Shown here: positions 1 through 11,718 of the stretch, piece by piece | Numbering within the stretch: the stretch's first letter is position 1 | Layout: each line of letters begins with the position of its first letter | Assembly: GCA_900095095.1 (NCBI GenBank) | Contig: FMBT01000325.1 | Location: 284,832 to 348,831 of the forward strand | Length of the DNA stretch: 64,000 nt | Direction: 5' to 3' | From: Fragilariopsis cylindrus CCMP1102 | Lineage: Eukaryota; Bacillariophyta; Bacillariophyceae; Bacillariales; Bacillariaceae | Program-made: the position numbers and the translations under genes | Notes under the pieces: generated by a model | Database searches by the model: none | What the model was told of the DNA's origin: nothing | What the model saw: the letters and a program-made list of their open reading frames with translations, nothing else

Positions 1-1026
1 AATGGATATACAAAGCGATACGTTGATGGTGAAATTTCTACGGAGGATCAACAACGTGAAGTCGAGGAAGCTATGGAACATATATCATCACGTTCTGACG
101 TTACATTAATCGAGGGCACGGGACATTGCGCCGTTGGTAGTATCGTTGGATTAAACAACGCTAAGGTTGCCAATTTGCTAGGAGCGGATATGATTCTAGT
201 GTGAGTATTCTACTCCTGTAACATGTATGTACTTTGTGACTGTCTTGCTTGTGTACGTACTACTTTTTACTAACAATACCATCAAACCTTCGTTTCATTC
301 AGCGCTAATGGTGGCCTTGGGAAGGCTTTTGATGAACTGGAATTAAATCGTGTTTTGTGCGAACAGAATAACGTACGAATTGCAGGTGTGATCATCAACA
401 AAGTAATACCAGAAAAATACGAACAAACTAAACATTACATGCAAAAGGCTATAATGCAGGCGTGGGGAATACCTCTATTGGGATGTATTCCTGATCGACC
501 ATATCTTGGATGTCCCGCCTTGGCCGACCTCGAACAGCTATTTAAAACAGAACTAATGAGTGGAACAAAAGCAGAAAACCGATTTCGGCATTACACAATG
601 AATGATATCAACCTAGTCACAACTAGTTTAAAGCGTTTCCTGGAGAACATTCGTTCAAACAAACCTACGAGAACATTATATATTTGTCACGTTACACGTG
701 ATGATCTAATACTTGGATTTTTGGGTGAGTATCAACGTAGAAAATCTAGACCGAATGAACCCCCCTTCGAAGCCGCATTGTTGGTATGTGGTCGTAAAGG
801 CGCGTATGAACTCAGTGCTGAAGTAGAGGCAATGATTAAAGATGAGGAAGATGGACCGAGCATTATGATGGCAGAGGGTACAACTCACGAGGCAATGAGA
901 AAAATCCACGAGTACACACCCAAACTTAATATCGATGATACCAGTCGGGTCGGCGTTGCTGTGGATCATTACGAAAAGTACATTGATTTTGACGAACTTC
1001 TTCGTCGGACGAAACAAGAAGATTAA
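1..1026 (+). CDS. BioD-like P-loop protein with DRTGG-type C-terminal domain, 5' end outside window
   Basis: Two exons: 1..200 (open at the window edge, read in frame 1) and 303..1026 (stop TAA). The intron 201..302 has GTGAGT and TTCAG borders and joins in frame to give DMILV-ANGGLGKAFDEL. The first exon has the IEGTGH motif, typical of the dethiobiotin-synthetase-like AAA_26 fold found at the N-terminus of some phosphotransacetylases. The second exon continues the fold (GVIINKV, WGIPLLGCIPDRPYLGCPAL) and then has a region like the DRTGG domain (CHVTRDDLILGFL, AALLVCGRKG). The P-loop itself must lie upstream of the window. Proteins of this class occur alone in algae and cyanobacteria; their substrate is not established, so no enzymatic name is given. 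The family assignment rests on motif recognition only. Confidence 0.72.
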
Positions 1027-1241
1027 AATAAAAATTCGATTGGGTCCGCGCTGAGGTTAAATAAGAATCACAGGATTCGTTTGAAGAAAATGTTGTTATA
1101 TATATATTTACTTCCAATTGATTTGTATAGTTTCTATAGTTCGCATGCATGCGATACGGCTCCAGAATATTCCAACGACTTGATTCATTCCGTTGCATCA
1201 ATAATTATAACTCTTTGTCTTAATCTCCCTATATTTTATGA

Positions 1242-2718
1242 TTAAGAGAGAAAACTTGAAACAGAGGACCACATATGAATACCCTCCATCGACGATAGCT
1301 TCTCGATCGTACTATCGTATTCCACATCATTGATGTTATTGACATGATTTTGACCGAATATATCTTCAAGTGTTGCAGCCAGTCGTATACCTCCGGCAAT
1401 TAGTTGTTCTTTAACAATTGGAGGCGACTTTGATAATATTCCTCATCAATTTCGTCACCGGAAACAACATCTACTACAGTATTATCGTCATCGCCCGGAG
1501 CTGATGATGCTGTGGTGTTCCAGGGTGAATTTTTTGTGTACGCGTATTTTAAGGCCCGTTCCCATGATTCAGTTCCCCATTCAATGACGCATTCCAAGTG
1601 ACGAGCCCCTGATCCATTCTGACAACTCGTAAAACGTTTTAATAATTCAGGATGGTCAATCAAGAAACTTTCTAATGATCCTTCTAATTCCGTTCTCGGC
1701 GATGCTCGAGAGGTATTATGACTATGTAATCCCGTCTTTCCAATGCTGTTTTGATCATGGCTGAATCCCAGACTGAGTGCAGGTTGTAGGAGTGATGATG
1801 ACTACTGCGATGAATTCTGTCGTCGTTGACGTAACGTCATCTGGAACATGATATTTGACGTTAATATCGTTACCGCCTCTATCGGAAGAACGGGATACAT
1901 GAAGTGGCTGATGAAGTCACCATAAAATGAATCAGAACATAAGAGCCTGACGCATAGACTTAGGTTGGTATAATATATTTTTTCCTTCTACTTGTTTTGT
2001 TGTCATTCTTTGTCTCAAATTGCGTGTCGACGACGACGACGACGACGACGTTGTGGCGCCAATATTATCATCGTATTGTAATTGCTGCTCTTCAAGAAGT
2101 TGTGTCGAATAATTAAAAACTGCTCCCACAACACAATTTCCGTCGACACAATCTCGATCGTAGTAATCAAAGTCACAGAGGACGATGATGACGACGAAGA
2201 ACTATTCGTTGTAGAATTGTATATATAATGACATCCTCCTTCAATCAAATCGTCTCGTACATCAACAAAATGAAGTCCATCACTCCATGGTAAGTAATGT
2301 CGTACTCGATCAGCCCAATTTGCAACAATTCCCATCGGTGATCCATACTCTTCTATTTCTGTGGCGTTGGTTATATTCAACACGGCAGAAATTTGATGTT
2401 GTATTTCTAATGAAAGACGATTCCATGCTAAGTTAGCTGTCAATAATCATAATGCGATGTTCGAAATATGAGAGAGAGAGAGAGAGAGAGATAGTGTGAG
2501 TGAATGAGCGCCAAAATAAACATTCAAAAAAATCGGGCGTCAATGAAATGAGCGAAACATTTCCATGTAATCAAGGCGAGTACGCATAGCCACACACACA
2601 CACACACACACATACCGATAATAATATGCCCATCTTCTCCCCACGATCTGACGATGTCAACGCGGACGAATAGCACGAAAAAACTCCAAAAGATTGAGCG
2701 TACAAATTGAGACATCAT
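1242..2718 (-). CDS. S1/P1-type zinc-dependent nuclease, frame broken in several places
   Basis: A hydrophobic signal peptide (from MMSQFVRSIFWSFFVLFVRV) is followed by the mature N-terminus WGEDGH, whose Trp and His are zinc ligands in this family. Exon 1 is 2616..2718; an intron 2437..2615 (GTATGT..ACAG) leads into ANLAWNRLS. Other family motifs follow in order on the minus strand: NWADRVR, LHFVDV, RDCVDGNCVVGA, NYSTQLL, HQPLHVSRS, GGNDINV, NLHSVWDSAMI and a C-terminal region ending near 1242. These motifs lie in different frames. Breaks are needed near 2190, at 1935-1900 (three single-base losses), near 1790, near 1720 and near 1425. The product would be a secreted or vacuolar single-strand nuclease. 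Either the locus is a pseudogene or the sequence carries indel errors; I favour errors because every zinc-ligand motif is intact. A 59-nt GT-AG intron could also explain the first break. Confidence 0.75.
2471..2490. repeat. (AG)n microsatellite
   Basis: About ten AG units lie inside the first intron of the S1/P1 nuclease gene. Confidence 0.9.
2590..2612. repeat. (CA)n microsatellite at a splice donor
   Basis: The CA run reads as GTGTGT on the minus strand and directly continues the GTATGTG donor of the first nuclease intron, so its length changes the intron just downstream of the splice site. Confidence 0.85.
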
Positions 2719-3412
2719 GGTGATTGATTGCAGTGTAACAAAGCAAGATTCAGGCTCTCAATTGACAATGTATGTTATGAGGATGAAATTGAATTTCGAC
2801 TTGTAAGTTGTAAAAAAATCAGCCAATGCGGACCGAACTGCAAAAACCTAGTTCTGAATGAATCTCGAGAATTCTTAAATCGTGATGGGATCATCATCGT
2901 TGATGCCGTGATGGCATGATGATGCACATGATTGAACATTTTTATTCGCACTTGACTAACTCGACTAAATTTCCAGTCGTGCATACAATAATTCAAAACA
3001 GTTTTGTAATTTTGTACTTTTAAACTTTGTCTAAATTAATCTTTTGTTCGCATTGATAGTACATCTTGTACTTGAACCCACAAGAGATTGACTCTTACAC
3101 AAATAAAGCATCGATGGCGCACGACCAATCGATTAACGACATGTAACTATCAATGGGAGTGGTTTCTTGGACAAGACCAAACAACGACAACGGCAGCGAC
3201 AGCGAAGACTCGCCTACCTACCCGATACGCCTGCCGATACCACCACCGTGATCGACGGCAGTTAAAAACTGGAAGAAATCAACGATAACAATCCGATAAG
3301 ATCATTATGATTTTATCCTATTCGGTCGCCACCTTTTCTCTCTGCTTTCTTTTCGGTGGGAGTAGCGAATGCTGTCGTTACACCACGAAACAACGACCTG
3401 ATAAGATATGAG
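2719..3412. other. Divergent interval between nuclease and PNGase; possible 5' exon of PNGase
   Basis: No convincing gene. An ATG at 3114 is followed by short, broken, acidic coding-like text (DNGSDSEDSPTYP) at about 3165-3230 that could be the true N-terminus of the downstream PNGase, but no continuous frame supports it. Confidence 0.4.
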
Positions 3413-5463
3413 AATATTGTATCGTTCGCTCTGTTGTAGAAGGTACAACTACATATTCAACAACTGTACCACATTAAAATACGCCAACAACCCGAAGGAT
3501 TGTATCGTCGGTTATTCGAAAAAGAAGAATATCAGTACCATCACCACCACCACCACCATATGCAAGTGGGTCGTCGGCAGCATCAATTTCATCACACTCT
3601 ACTGCTACTACAAATTTCGAGCCCAATAGTTTCGATAACGGTGGAAACGGCGATGACGACGACGACGATATTCATGATGTTCAAACGATAGACGTTCCCG
3701 AAAAGTTGATGACGACATAGCGATACCACGCACTTTGAAATATGTGACGACAGTTCGTGGTGGTAGTGAAGATGCTGGTGGAGAGGTTTGCGTCGACAAT
3801 GATGATGATAATGATAATGATGATGATGATATGATTATTAATCATTTATATGCTATGGTATTTACAGATATTGCTTATTTTTACTGTATGTACCATATTG
3901 TTGGCACCTTCTTCCCGTCTTGTTACCAAAAGTATTCTGTAGTTGTTATGATGTTGGATATGTTGCTGGGCATCTTTAAAGTAAGATTCTTCACAGGAAT
4001 CTCCCAAGCAGAGGTAATTCTACAACACAGAACCGGTAGCGATGACGGCGTCATCAGTAGTAGTAGTACATTATTGTACTATGGTATCAATGTCTCTGAC
4101 GATAAGTTCAAAATCTGGCTTCAACACCAACACTCTCTCGAAGATCATGACTCTGGTAAGATAAAATTGACAAATGTGTCAGCAACAAAACATATGCTCA
4201 TGTTTCGAAATCGGAAATTGTCAAAAGAATTGTCTACAAAGTGGAAACAACAAAGGTTGTTGTTGGGGAATGCATCATTATTCCATACTGTTTATACAAC
4301 GATGGTTCGATATCTGCGGAAGCCATTATCTTCTTCTCCCTTCCATGACCAACTTTTATCTTGTTCACAAATGTTCTGTCAAGTTGTGGAAGATTCAATA
4401 CAAGACGAGAAAGAAGGTGGCGATGAGCAGCAGGTGTTACAGTTTTTGCACGATGAATACGGGGATCATAATACCACTAAGATAGAAGCATGCCAATGGA
4501 ACACACTACAAACCAAAGACGAAAAATTCAAGGTACTTATAAGATTTGAATATGCGTTGTAGCTCAATATATGTTCATTGTTTGTTATACAACTTATCTT
4601 ATATTCTAACTGTTTTTTTGCGTTTTCATGAATGTATGATGTGGTTGTTGTTGTTGTTGTTGTTATTATAGACAATGCAACATTTTCTTGACTGGTTTCG
4701 ATCTGTTTTCCCGTACTACTACGACGGTTGCAAATCATGCAGCAACAATAACTCAACTGTAATGACTGATGTAAATTTGTTGGGGAGAATTTATCCCAAC
4801 GAAACAGAGGTCAAAGAAGGTAAGGCTGGACACATAGAACTATACCACTGTAATGAGTGTGGTGCTGTGACACAATTTCCTCGATACAACGCTGCAAAAT
4901 TCATTTGTAACAACAGGAGTGGTCGGTGTGGAGAATACAGTTTGTTATTATACCGGATGCTCCACACACTTGGGCACAATGTCCGATACGTTGTTGATGC
5001 CGGTAACGGTCATGTTTGGGTTGAAGTTCTCATGATAATTAATGAAGATAGCAATAGCACCAAGCGCACTACTCCTGGTAATGACAAAAGGAAAACGAAG
5101 AAGCGGAACCAACAGCAAATACAAACACAACAGTGGTTGCACTTGGATCCTTGTGAGGCTACCTTGAACAATAATCTATTGTATCAAGAATGGGGTCGCA
5201 GTATTGATCGTGTTTTTGCATTTTATGCTCCTACTTCAGAAATGCTTCTTTCCAACAGCAATAATTCCGATCCCAAATACAATAGCCAGCAGACGCAACA
5301 ACAGTTAAACGAAATCCCAATCATTGAGGATGTTACCCAGTCATACACAACAAATACAAAGCAATCGCAAATATTCCGAAGACAAAAACATAACCAACGT
5401 GTGATTGATGAAGTTGCTTTATTGCAAAAGAACTTTATCGCCAATGCGGACTTGTCGGACTAA
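3413..5463 (+). CDS. Peptide:N-glycanase (cytosolic deglycosylating transglutaminase-fold enzyme), 5' end unresolved
   Basis: The catalytic core is clear. An exon ending at 4532 (KDEKFK) is spliced over the intron 4533..4671 (GTACTT..TTATAG) to the exon 4672..5463. That exon has the zinc-binding pairs CKSC and CNECG, the catalytic Cys in RSGRCGEYS, the His in GNGHVWVE and the Asp in WLHLDPCE, followed by the YQEWGRSIDRVFAF motif. This is the Cys-His-Asp triad of PNGase, which removes N-glycans from misfolded glycoproteins before proteasomal degradation. The region upstream of about 4000 is less certain. A continuous frame from 3735 includes a hydrophobic, Tyr/Met-rich stretch that looks intronic, and coding-like text at 3440-3720 (RQQPEGLYRRLFEKEEYQ, then a His run) is in other frames. 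The enzyme ends at 5463 without the C-terminal mannose-binding domain of animal PNGases. Confidence 0.85.
4646..4665. repeat. (GTT)n run near an intron 3' end
   Basis: A short GTT repeat just upstream of the TTATAG acceptor of the PNGase intron; it forms much of the pyrimidine/GT-rich tract. Confidence 0.7.
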
Positions 5464-5706
5464 AAAGAATTCTTCAGGCGATGAATTATCAGTACCATAC
5501 TTTAATATATATAATCGGCCGTAACATTATGCCAACAAACGAACGCATAGAAACTAAAAAGGGGTAATTGCTAATTAAAATAACCAAAGTTGGCCTTACT
5601 ATCAAATGAAATGATATATAATCAGTAATCAGGTGTATGAATTTGAGGTAGTACTGTAATGAGTTTTTGTTCTTAATTTATCGCTGGAAAAAAACTTCGA
5701 GATAGC

Positions 5707-7158
5707 TTATAATAGGTATCGGTAAAATTTGGCCTCGTTATCTTTCGAGGCAGCAACGAACCGTTGAGCTACTTCCGTTCTATCCAACCAAGCTATGTTG
5801 TCCCCTCCGAGTGTCCCATCATCGTATTGGACCTTCATGAAAAACGTTTTGGTACCATAACATCCTGTCGATTCCTGTTTGTCTTGATCGTAAGCGTCCA
5901 TTCGTACTGCCATAGGAGTCTGCGAGGGACAATACAAGGTGAGAGGACACTCATCTTTACCACCTGCTGTTTGTTCTCGAAGTCCGCGAAGAGCCGCATC
6001 TATGAGAGATTCGCAATCATCGCCATATTTGTCATCCTCGCTTGTAGACACTTTGATTTCTGTAGTAGGAAATGAATCATCGATCATTAAGTATACACGA
6101 TCCTTAAGACGTCGCTCCAGGGTGGATACAGTCCCGTCTTCGTCAGCCTTGGTTTCTCGAGGAGCCGGTTTGTAGTTTTCAGGCAATAGCGCTAAGATAA
6201 TTAAGTTTTGCATTTTGAGAAGACAATACTATCATATGTGAGTAAAAACGATCCTCATAGATTCAATAAAAAAATGAGTTTGATTCATAGAAACACAAAC
6301 CAAACGAAAAACAATCACAAGAGATTTTTATGGTCGTATTCATCCCGAAAATAGCAGACCAAAGTCTTTTTTCTCTCTCGTTATATCACAAGAAGTAGCG
6401 ATCGCTCTTATTTGTCGTCCTATTTTCTGTTGATTCACACAGTAATACTAATGCATAGTGCAGCAACGTTTTTCGTCGATTCTAGTAGGGAAAGATAATA
6501 TATTAAAAAGATCGAGAGCCGATCCCCACTTCAGTTACGCACCTATCAATTCTTCGTCCGTGTACGCTTCAGCTCGACCATCACCGTCGGTTCCCGTGTA
6601 TTCCTTGGGATATTCCTTCCCTCGATGAGCCGAGAGATAGGCCTGCAGGTCTTCAAATTCTCGTTCGAACTCTTCTTTATCGGACATAACGATAGGTAGA
6701 CGCTCTACAATGGTTGCAACCTGTATAGTCCAATCCATTCCTGCCTGTCGGGCCCTTCGATCTAATATTTCTTCATATGCTCGACGACCATCCCAAAAGG
6801 ATCGAAAGTCGTTTTTTAATACGTCCTTCGGGGAATTGTCACGACGAGATTTGATTCGAGATGCACGTTCTAGCTTATCCTGGTAGGCCTCGACGCGTTG
6901 TTGCTTAGCTATGACTTTACGTTCAAAGTAGGATAAAGATGGCGACAAATCTTCTGTATTACCGCCAGCAGCATTCTTTTTCTTTTTGTTTGGGTTTGTT
7001 GCGAAACCGCGTTGTTGTGAAGACGGACCATTAGCAGCGACGACGAAACATGGTGACAATTGTCGTCCTGATGTAGTGGTACTACTAATATAAGTTCGCT
7101 GGACTATCCTTTTAGCAATATTCCTTGCTGCCGCACCCGTCATTGTCGTCGTCATCAT
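5707..7158 (-). CDS. MRPL46: Mitochondrial large-subunit ribosomal protein mL46 (Nudix-like fold)
   Basis: Two exons, 6543..7158 and 5707..6191. The intron 6192..6542 (GTGCGT..TCTTAG) joins in frame as DEELIALLPENYKP. I chose the ATG at 7158 (MMTTTMTGAAARNIAKRIV) because a basic, Ser/Thr-rich mitochondrial presequence follows, ending around QRGFAT; upstream in-frame codons are only TTG. The product is 366 residues. The mL46 signature is WTIQVATIVERLPIVMSDKEEFEREF in exon 1 and, near the C-terminus, GCYGTKTFFMKVQYDDG followed by IAWLDRTEVAQRF and a final KFYRYLL. Family members are structural components of the mitoribosome large subunit. The gene is intact and converges with the PNGase gene, 243 bp apart. 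Confidence 0.85.
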
Positions 7159-7837
7159 TTCTATCGTGACTATTGGATTGACTGGTTGATTTGTCTTGCT
7201 TTTCTGGACGAGCAAGCGTTTTGTTTAACCGATGGAGAGAGAAAATACAACGTTTATGTTGTAGTTGTTTATTGTGTTTGATGTTTGTTTGTTGCATGTT
7301 TAGCGGTTTTTTGTACGGTTGTCAGCCTCAAAAATTGTGCAGCCAAAAGGAAAAATCGAAACACCGTCTCCCCCCGATCCGTAAACAAAAGGCAAAAAAC
7401 AACGAATAGGGAAAAATCTCCGTTGTCTCGTCAAGGCAAACGTGAATTTGAATACTTAATGAAGGAAGGAACAGTTACAAGATGACAGTGATAACTTTCA
7501 CAGGAGATACGAAGAATGGCATTGATTGTGTTGTTGAACTAGTCTCATTTCAGCATGACAAAATATTCTTTGAGATTAACAGTATTGCACTATTGAACAT
7601 AGCTAAAGATTAATATAGTACGGTATACATGAGGTTTGAGTGTATATGTACATTTTAATTTCCGTTTTCAATTTCGTGCTTCTGTTATCAAAACACACAA
7701 GTTCGACACTTCAACAAATAGGATAAATTATTTCCTATAGTAAGTTTCTCGTAGAAGTAGTGACTGTTTGAGACAGAGAGCGGAAGCCTCCCCGCTACCG
7801 CCCCTGGTATATTGAAATTTGATCACGATCACTTTCG
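7159..7837. other. Intergenic interval upstream of mL46
   Basis: Contains the mL46 promoter region and the 3' flank of the next minus-strand gene. Short open frames here have no coding character. Confidence 0.55.
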
Positions 7838-9934
7838 TTATGGTTTCAGCTCTAAGGCATCCAACAATTCCCGTAGAGGTGCCAAAACTGCCCACGCTAA
7901 AGCCTTCCCAGAACGGACCAAGAACCCCCGTCGACGCCAACCGATCAAGACAAGCACCACGGAAAGGATGATTTGTTTAAAACGCTGTCGCTGTAACTCC
8001 ATATCCATGTTGTTGTTGTTGTTGTTGGTGGTGCAGCTGCTGAAAGATGAGGAAGGGGGAGATAATGATGAATGCACCGGTTGTATAAGTTGCGATATCC
8101 ATTTATTTTTCCTTTCTTTGTCGTTGACATCTATGTATCTTTTCACAACTCGGGAGATAATCATTTTTGCAGCATCGATAGCTAGGATAGCTGCATTTAT
8201 TGGCCGTTGTAGGAGCGAAGGGGAACTCGATGAAATTTTTACTGACGATACAAACGAGAAAGGAATTGATCGAAAAAGAAAATCTACAAGTACCCTCCGA
8301 GGAGGACTATTCGTCATCGATGAGGAATGCGATTGATGCGATTGATTCAAAATCCCCGCGTTGATATCGCCCAATTCTTTTCGACACTGAGGATTCTGTT
8401 GCTGTTGCTGCTGCTGCCGATGATGACGGTTATGCTGCTGTTTTTCACTTTCACTTTCATTATGTTGAGTGTTTTCGTTGGAATCACGGTGTTGGTGTTG
8501 CTGCTGTAATAGCCAGTCGCGTGCTTTCACTATCGTCCTCGACGAAACGCCAAGACCTCGATGGGAAGGATGTCGTCGATACAAACTATTATCGTGAGCG
8601 TTGCCATTAATGTTGGTAGAAGTGGTGGTGGTGGTTGTGGTGTCGTCGTTCAAGTACCCATCCAGGGTCTCTATTAGGGAGTTCCTCACCGTGTTGACGT
8701 CGTCGTCGGTGTTGTAGTCATTGTTATCTCTATCTTTATCGTTATCGTCGGTGTTGATAGCGTTCCAAATTAGTTCGAATTCAAAACCTTCGATGACGTA
8801 GTCTTTCTTCTCAGTAATGATCCCTAAGATCAATTTTGCCAGAGTAGCATTTATTCTGCTCTGTTGAGGGAGTTGTTGACAAACGCACCGCATCCACAAT
8901 TCGTCTTCGATCGTTGTCGCTGACGCTGACGCTGATGATGCTGGTGATGGTTGTAGTAAAGATATTTTCGATGGTGAATAATAATGCAAAACCTGTATCG
9001 TCCACATAAATGCTTGGCGTTCGTATCCATGATAGTCCCAAAAGGGTATCCATATCGTCGACAGCAATTCAGTGGAAAGGGCACCGCCGTGTCGATGTCG
9101 AAACTTGCACAGGGATATATGCGATTCGTTTTTTTGTGAAGAATTAATAATTCTCGACTTCGTTGCATCTAATGTTACGGACAATTTCCTATCTATACCA
9201 TTGCTTTTATTTCTATTGCCGATCTCGTTTTCGTCCTTATTGTCATAATAGTCTAAAATTTCCATCAGTTCCATCCATCGATCATCGATATCGTCGTCAT
9301 GATATTTTGTATGTTTTTCATTGTTTTGACGTCGCCGGCGCCTTCTCCCTTTCATAATAGCCGTCTTCGAAGTATTTTTCTTTCTTTGTATTTCATGCCA
9401 GCTTTGCAAACCGAGACCCGCTAATCGATCGATTATTAACGAGTTTGTTGCTGCTGGCGATGATGAAGTCGACAAAATAGACCGCGAATCCTCTCCATAA
9501 CCCAAAACGGTAGCGACAAACGTGAAGCTTTTCTCGTTTTTGTTGATGTCGTCGTTGTTGATGTTCTTTTGATTTTTTTGTGACAATATGATTGATGGAA
9601 ATAGTCGGATCACGTTTGCCGTCCCAGATGATGGTGATATTTCTCCATTAGGTTCTCGTAATTTGCTTACATTTTCATCGCGAAAGTATTGATCGACAAG
9701 AATAAGTGATCGACTATATTGCTTTCGAAGAAAACATCTTTCAGTTTTACGCAGTAACGATGATACGTCGTTCGTCCGATTATGATCTTCATTCATCATA
9801 TCCGCGAAGGTCGATGTTTCGGAAGAAGAAGACGTTGTACATGCAGTCGATGATGATGTTGATGATGACAGCGGTGGCGAAAAGGAAGAAGATCCAGAAA
9901 ACCTAGATGATGGCGACGATGGCGAGATTGACAT
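7838..9934 (-). CDS. Unknown 698-residue protein with C-terminal hydrophobic segment
   Basis: One uninterrupted exon with ATG at 9934 and stop at 7838. I do not recognise the family. The N-terminal 45 residues are Ser-rich. A TPR-like helix pair follows at about 60-85 (LLRKTERCFLRKQYSRSLIL) and conserved-looking blocks occur at about 160-185 (RLAGLGLQSWHEI) and 285-320 (WIPFWDYHGYERQAFMW). Long Asp/Asn/Thr/His/Gln low-complexity linkers separate them. Near the end, about residue 655, a hydrophobic stretch (IILSVVLVLIGW) precedes a basic, amphipathic tail. Helical repeats plus a C-terminal membrane anchor recall the peroxisomal PEX26/APEM9 architecture, but that is only a guess. Despite many homopolymer-rich linkers the frame is intact, unlike several neighbours. 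Confidence 0.7.
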   Translation of the reverse strand: MSISPSSPSSRFSGSSSFSPPLSSSTSSSTACTTSSSSETSTFADMMNEDHNRTNDVSSLLRKTERCFLRKQYSRSLILVDQYFRDENVSKLREPNGEISPSSGTANVIRLFPSIILSQKNQKNINNDDINKNEKSFTFVATVLGYGEDSRSILSTSSSPAATNSLIIDRLAGLGLQSWHEIQRKKNTSKTAIMKGRRRRRRQNNEKHTKYHDDDIDDRWMELMEILDYYDNKDENEIGNRNKSNGIDRKLSVTLDATKSRIINSSQKNESHISLCKFRHRHGGALSTELLSTIWIPFWDYHGYERQAFMWTIQVLHYYSPSKISLLQPSPASSASASATTIEDELWMRCVCQQLPQQSRINATLAKLILGIITEKKDYVIEGFEFELIWNAINTDDNDKDRDNNDYNTDDDVNTVRNSLIETLDGYLNDDTTTTTTTSTNINGNAHDNSLYRRHPSHRGLGVSSRTIVKARDWLLQQQHQHRDSNENTQHNESESEKQQHNRHHRQQQQQQQNPQCRKELGDINAGILNQSHQSHSSSMTNSPPRRVLVDFLFRSIPFSFVSSVKISSSSPSLLQRPINAAILAIDAAKMIISRVVKRYIDVNDKERKNKWISQLIQPVHSSLSPPSSSFSSCTTNNNNNNMDMELQRQRFKQIILSVVLVLIGWRRRGFLVRSGKALAWAVLAPLRELLDALELKP

Positions 9935-10913
9935 CCTATTCGTTTTGCTCGATCAACGCAACAAATATTTTTTTAAAGAATGAGAATGAGAAAATAATTT
10001 GTGTCGCATTCCGCCGTTGAAGCGATACAAAATTTAGCGAAATACCATATTTTCTCCCCCCCCCCCCCCCGGCGGGACCTCACAAATCTTCTATTCTGTT
10101 ATACTGCCTACTGTATCATAGTAGTACATGTTGTAATAGCAGTGATTCCATCACTCAATCCAAATTATTATTATGGAGGAGTTGAGTTAGAAGCACAAGT
10201 TAAGAATAAGCTACTCACTCAGCCATGGATCATGCCTCAGCCGAGATAGAAAGAATAACCAATTATGTTTTTTCAAATTAATTTTCCTCATATTTATTAC
10301 TGTGTATACAGTTGTATGGGATCGGATAGTGCATTTCATTCTATGCTGAGCAACTAAAACAGTTGCATGTAACTACATACTCCAACTTGCACCAGAGAGT
10401 AATGGTGGTAATTGTTGAAGGTTTACAAAACAATATATGTATGTGGTTTGACCCAAAAAATACCAATGCAACATGGAATATATAGATAAATACATAGACA
10501 TATATATTATGATTGGCACTATATATCAACACAACATACTGCACGGAAATTTAACTACTTATTCATATCCCTGCAGCAAAAATAGGGAAATTTGATTTTC
10601 TCCTTTGATTGAAGGATAAATTTCAATCAAGTCAATATCACACATTATATTATGAGGATGAAGTATATTATTAAATTCATATCATCCCTATTATCTTTGT
10701 GGTAATATTAGAAACATTTCTCGGAACTTTTCAAAGTTGCAAGTTAACTATTGGAGGGGAAATTTGTATTTTACTTTGGATTCAAATATATATTTTATAT
10801 TTTTTTTAATCTACTACGTATTGCTACGTCGATCGAATACATTCATTTGTAATATATCACTATCTATTGATTCGATTCATTCATTCGTCGTCTTTTTGTG
10901 AAATTATTCTCTT
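9935..10913. other. Intergenic, AT-rich, with a C15 homopolymer
   Basis: Includes a run of 15 C at 10056-10070. No coding sequence or structured RNA recognised. It holds the promoter side of the 698-residue gene and the 3' flank of NDUFB7. Confidence 0.55.
10056..10070. repeat. C15 homopolymer
   Basis: Fifteen consecutive C, by far the longest C run in an otherwise AT-rich window. Confidence 0.9.
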
Positions 10914-11162
10914 TTATGCCGTTGCATTCTTTTTCTTAGCATCGCAACGATCCATCCAGGCATAATATTCACACTCTTCGTATGTGTGACGTTCATGACC
11001 ACATTCCCATGGCTTAAAATTCTTTTCTCGACGGCATTTGTTCAGATCAATTAAAAGATGTCCACACTTGTCTCGAAACGCAAGTGGGATCATGGCGGCT
11101 GCCATAGCCTCCACGTCTTGTGTTGCTTTTGGTTCTGCCGCTGGATTAGTTCGCCCTCCCAT
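10914..11162 (-). CDS. NDUFB7: NADH:ubiquinone oxidoreductase subunit NDUFB7 (B18), twin CX9C
   Basis: An 82-residue single-exon protein starting MGGRTNPAAEPK. It has two exact CX9C pairs: Cys-GHLLIDLNK-Cys and Cys-GHERHTYEE-Cys, with the family block KCRREKNFKPWECGHER and ending WMDRCDAKKK. NDUFB7 is an accessory subunit of mitochondrial complex I on the intermembrane-space side, folded by the MIA40 disulfide relay. Length and motif spacing fit the family. It is transcribed divergently from the V-ATPase D gene, with 556 bp between the start codons. Confidence 0.93.
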   Translation of the reverse strand: MGGRTNPAAEPKATQDVEAMAAAMIPLAFRDKCGHLLIDLNKCRREKNFKPWECGHERHTYEECEYYAWMDRCDAKKKNATA

Positions 11163-11718
11163 CTTGTTTTACTTTCTTTCTTTCTTATCCAAAAATAATT
11201 GGAATAGTTATATATGGGTTGCTATTCAGGTAGATGCAATACTAAGAGAATAAGAGTGTCGTCTCTGTAGTATTGTCAGATGTTATTGCAATAACTACGA
11301 GTACTTGAAGTAGTAATAATATGTAATACAAAGAAATAATAAGGTAGGAGATGCATGTTGTTACTTTTTACTTTTTGACGCACGGCGAATGATCTTATGC
11401 AATGTGACGTGATTTGGGGGAGAGGCAGTGCTTGGTGGATTAAAAGGGGGAAATGTATTATACTTTTTATCATTATTTTGATTACTTTAGCTTTTCTATA
11501 CAGAATTACACGCCAGCGTAACGGCTCGAAAATCGCTATTTTTGCTTGTCTGCATGTTTGTGTATTAAGCTAGCCGGATTAACGTTTGTATCTAAATCTA
11601 AAATTCTACCTTCGCCAAGCTCATATTACTGCAATGGCAATCAAGAACAAACTGTTCAAGGTAGTATCAAGGACGTCAATATCATCACTAGTAGTTGCTA
11701 TACTATAATTATTTCATC
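11163..11718. other. Divergent promoter interval NDUFB7 / V-ATPase D
   Basis: AT-rich, with no coding sequence recognised. It must hold both start regions. Confidence 0.55.

Noticed and set aside
3858-3996. Intron inside the PNGase 5' region (GTATTT..TCACAG)
   Set aside because: Splicing it out puts a stop a few codons later; the hydrophobic stretch remains unexplained, so I left the 5' end unresolved.
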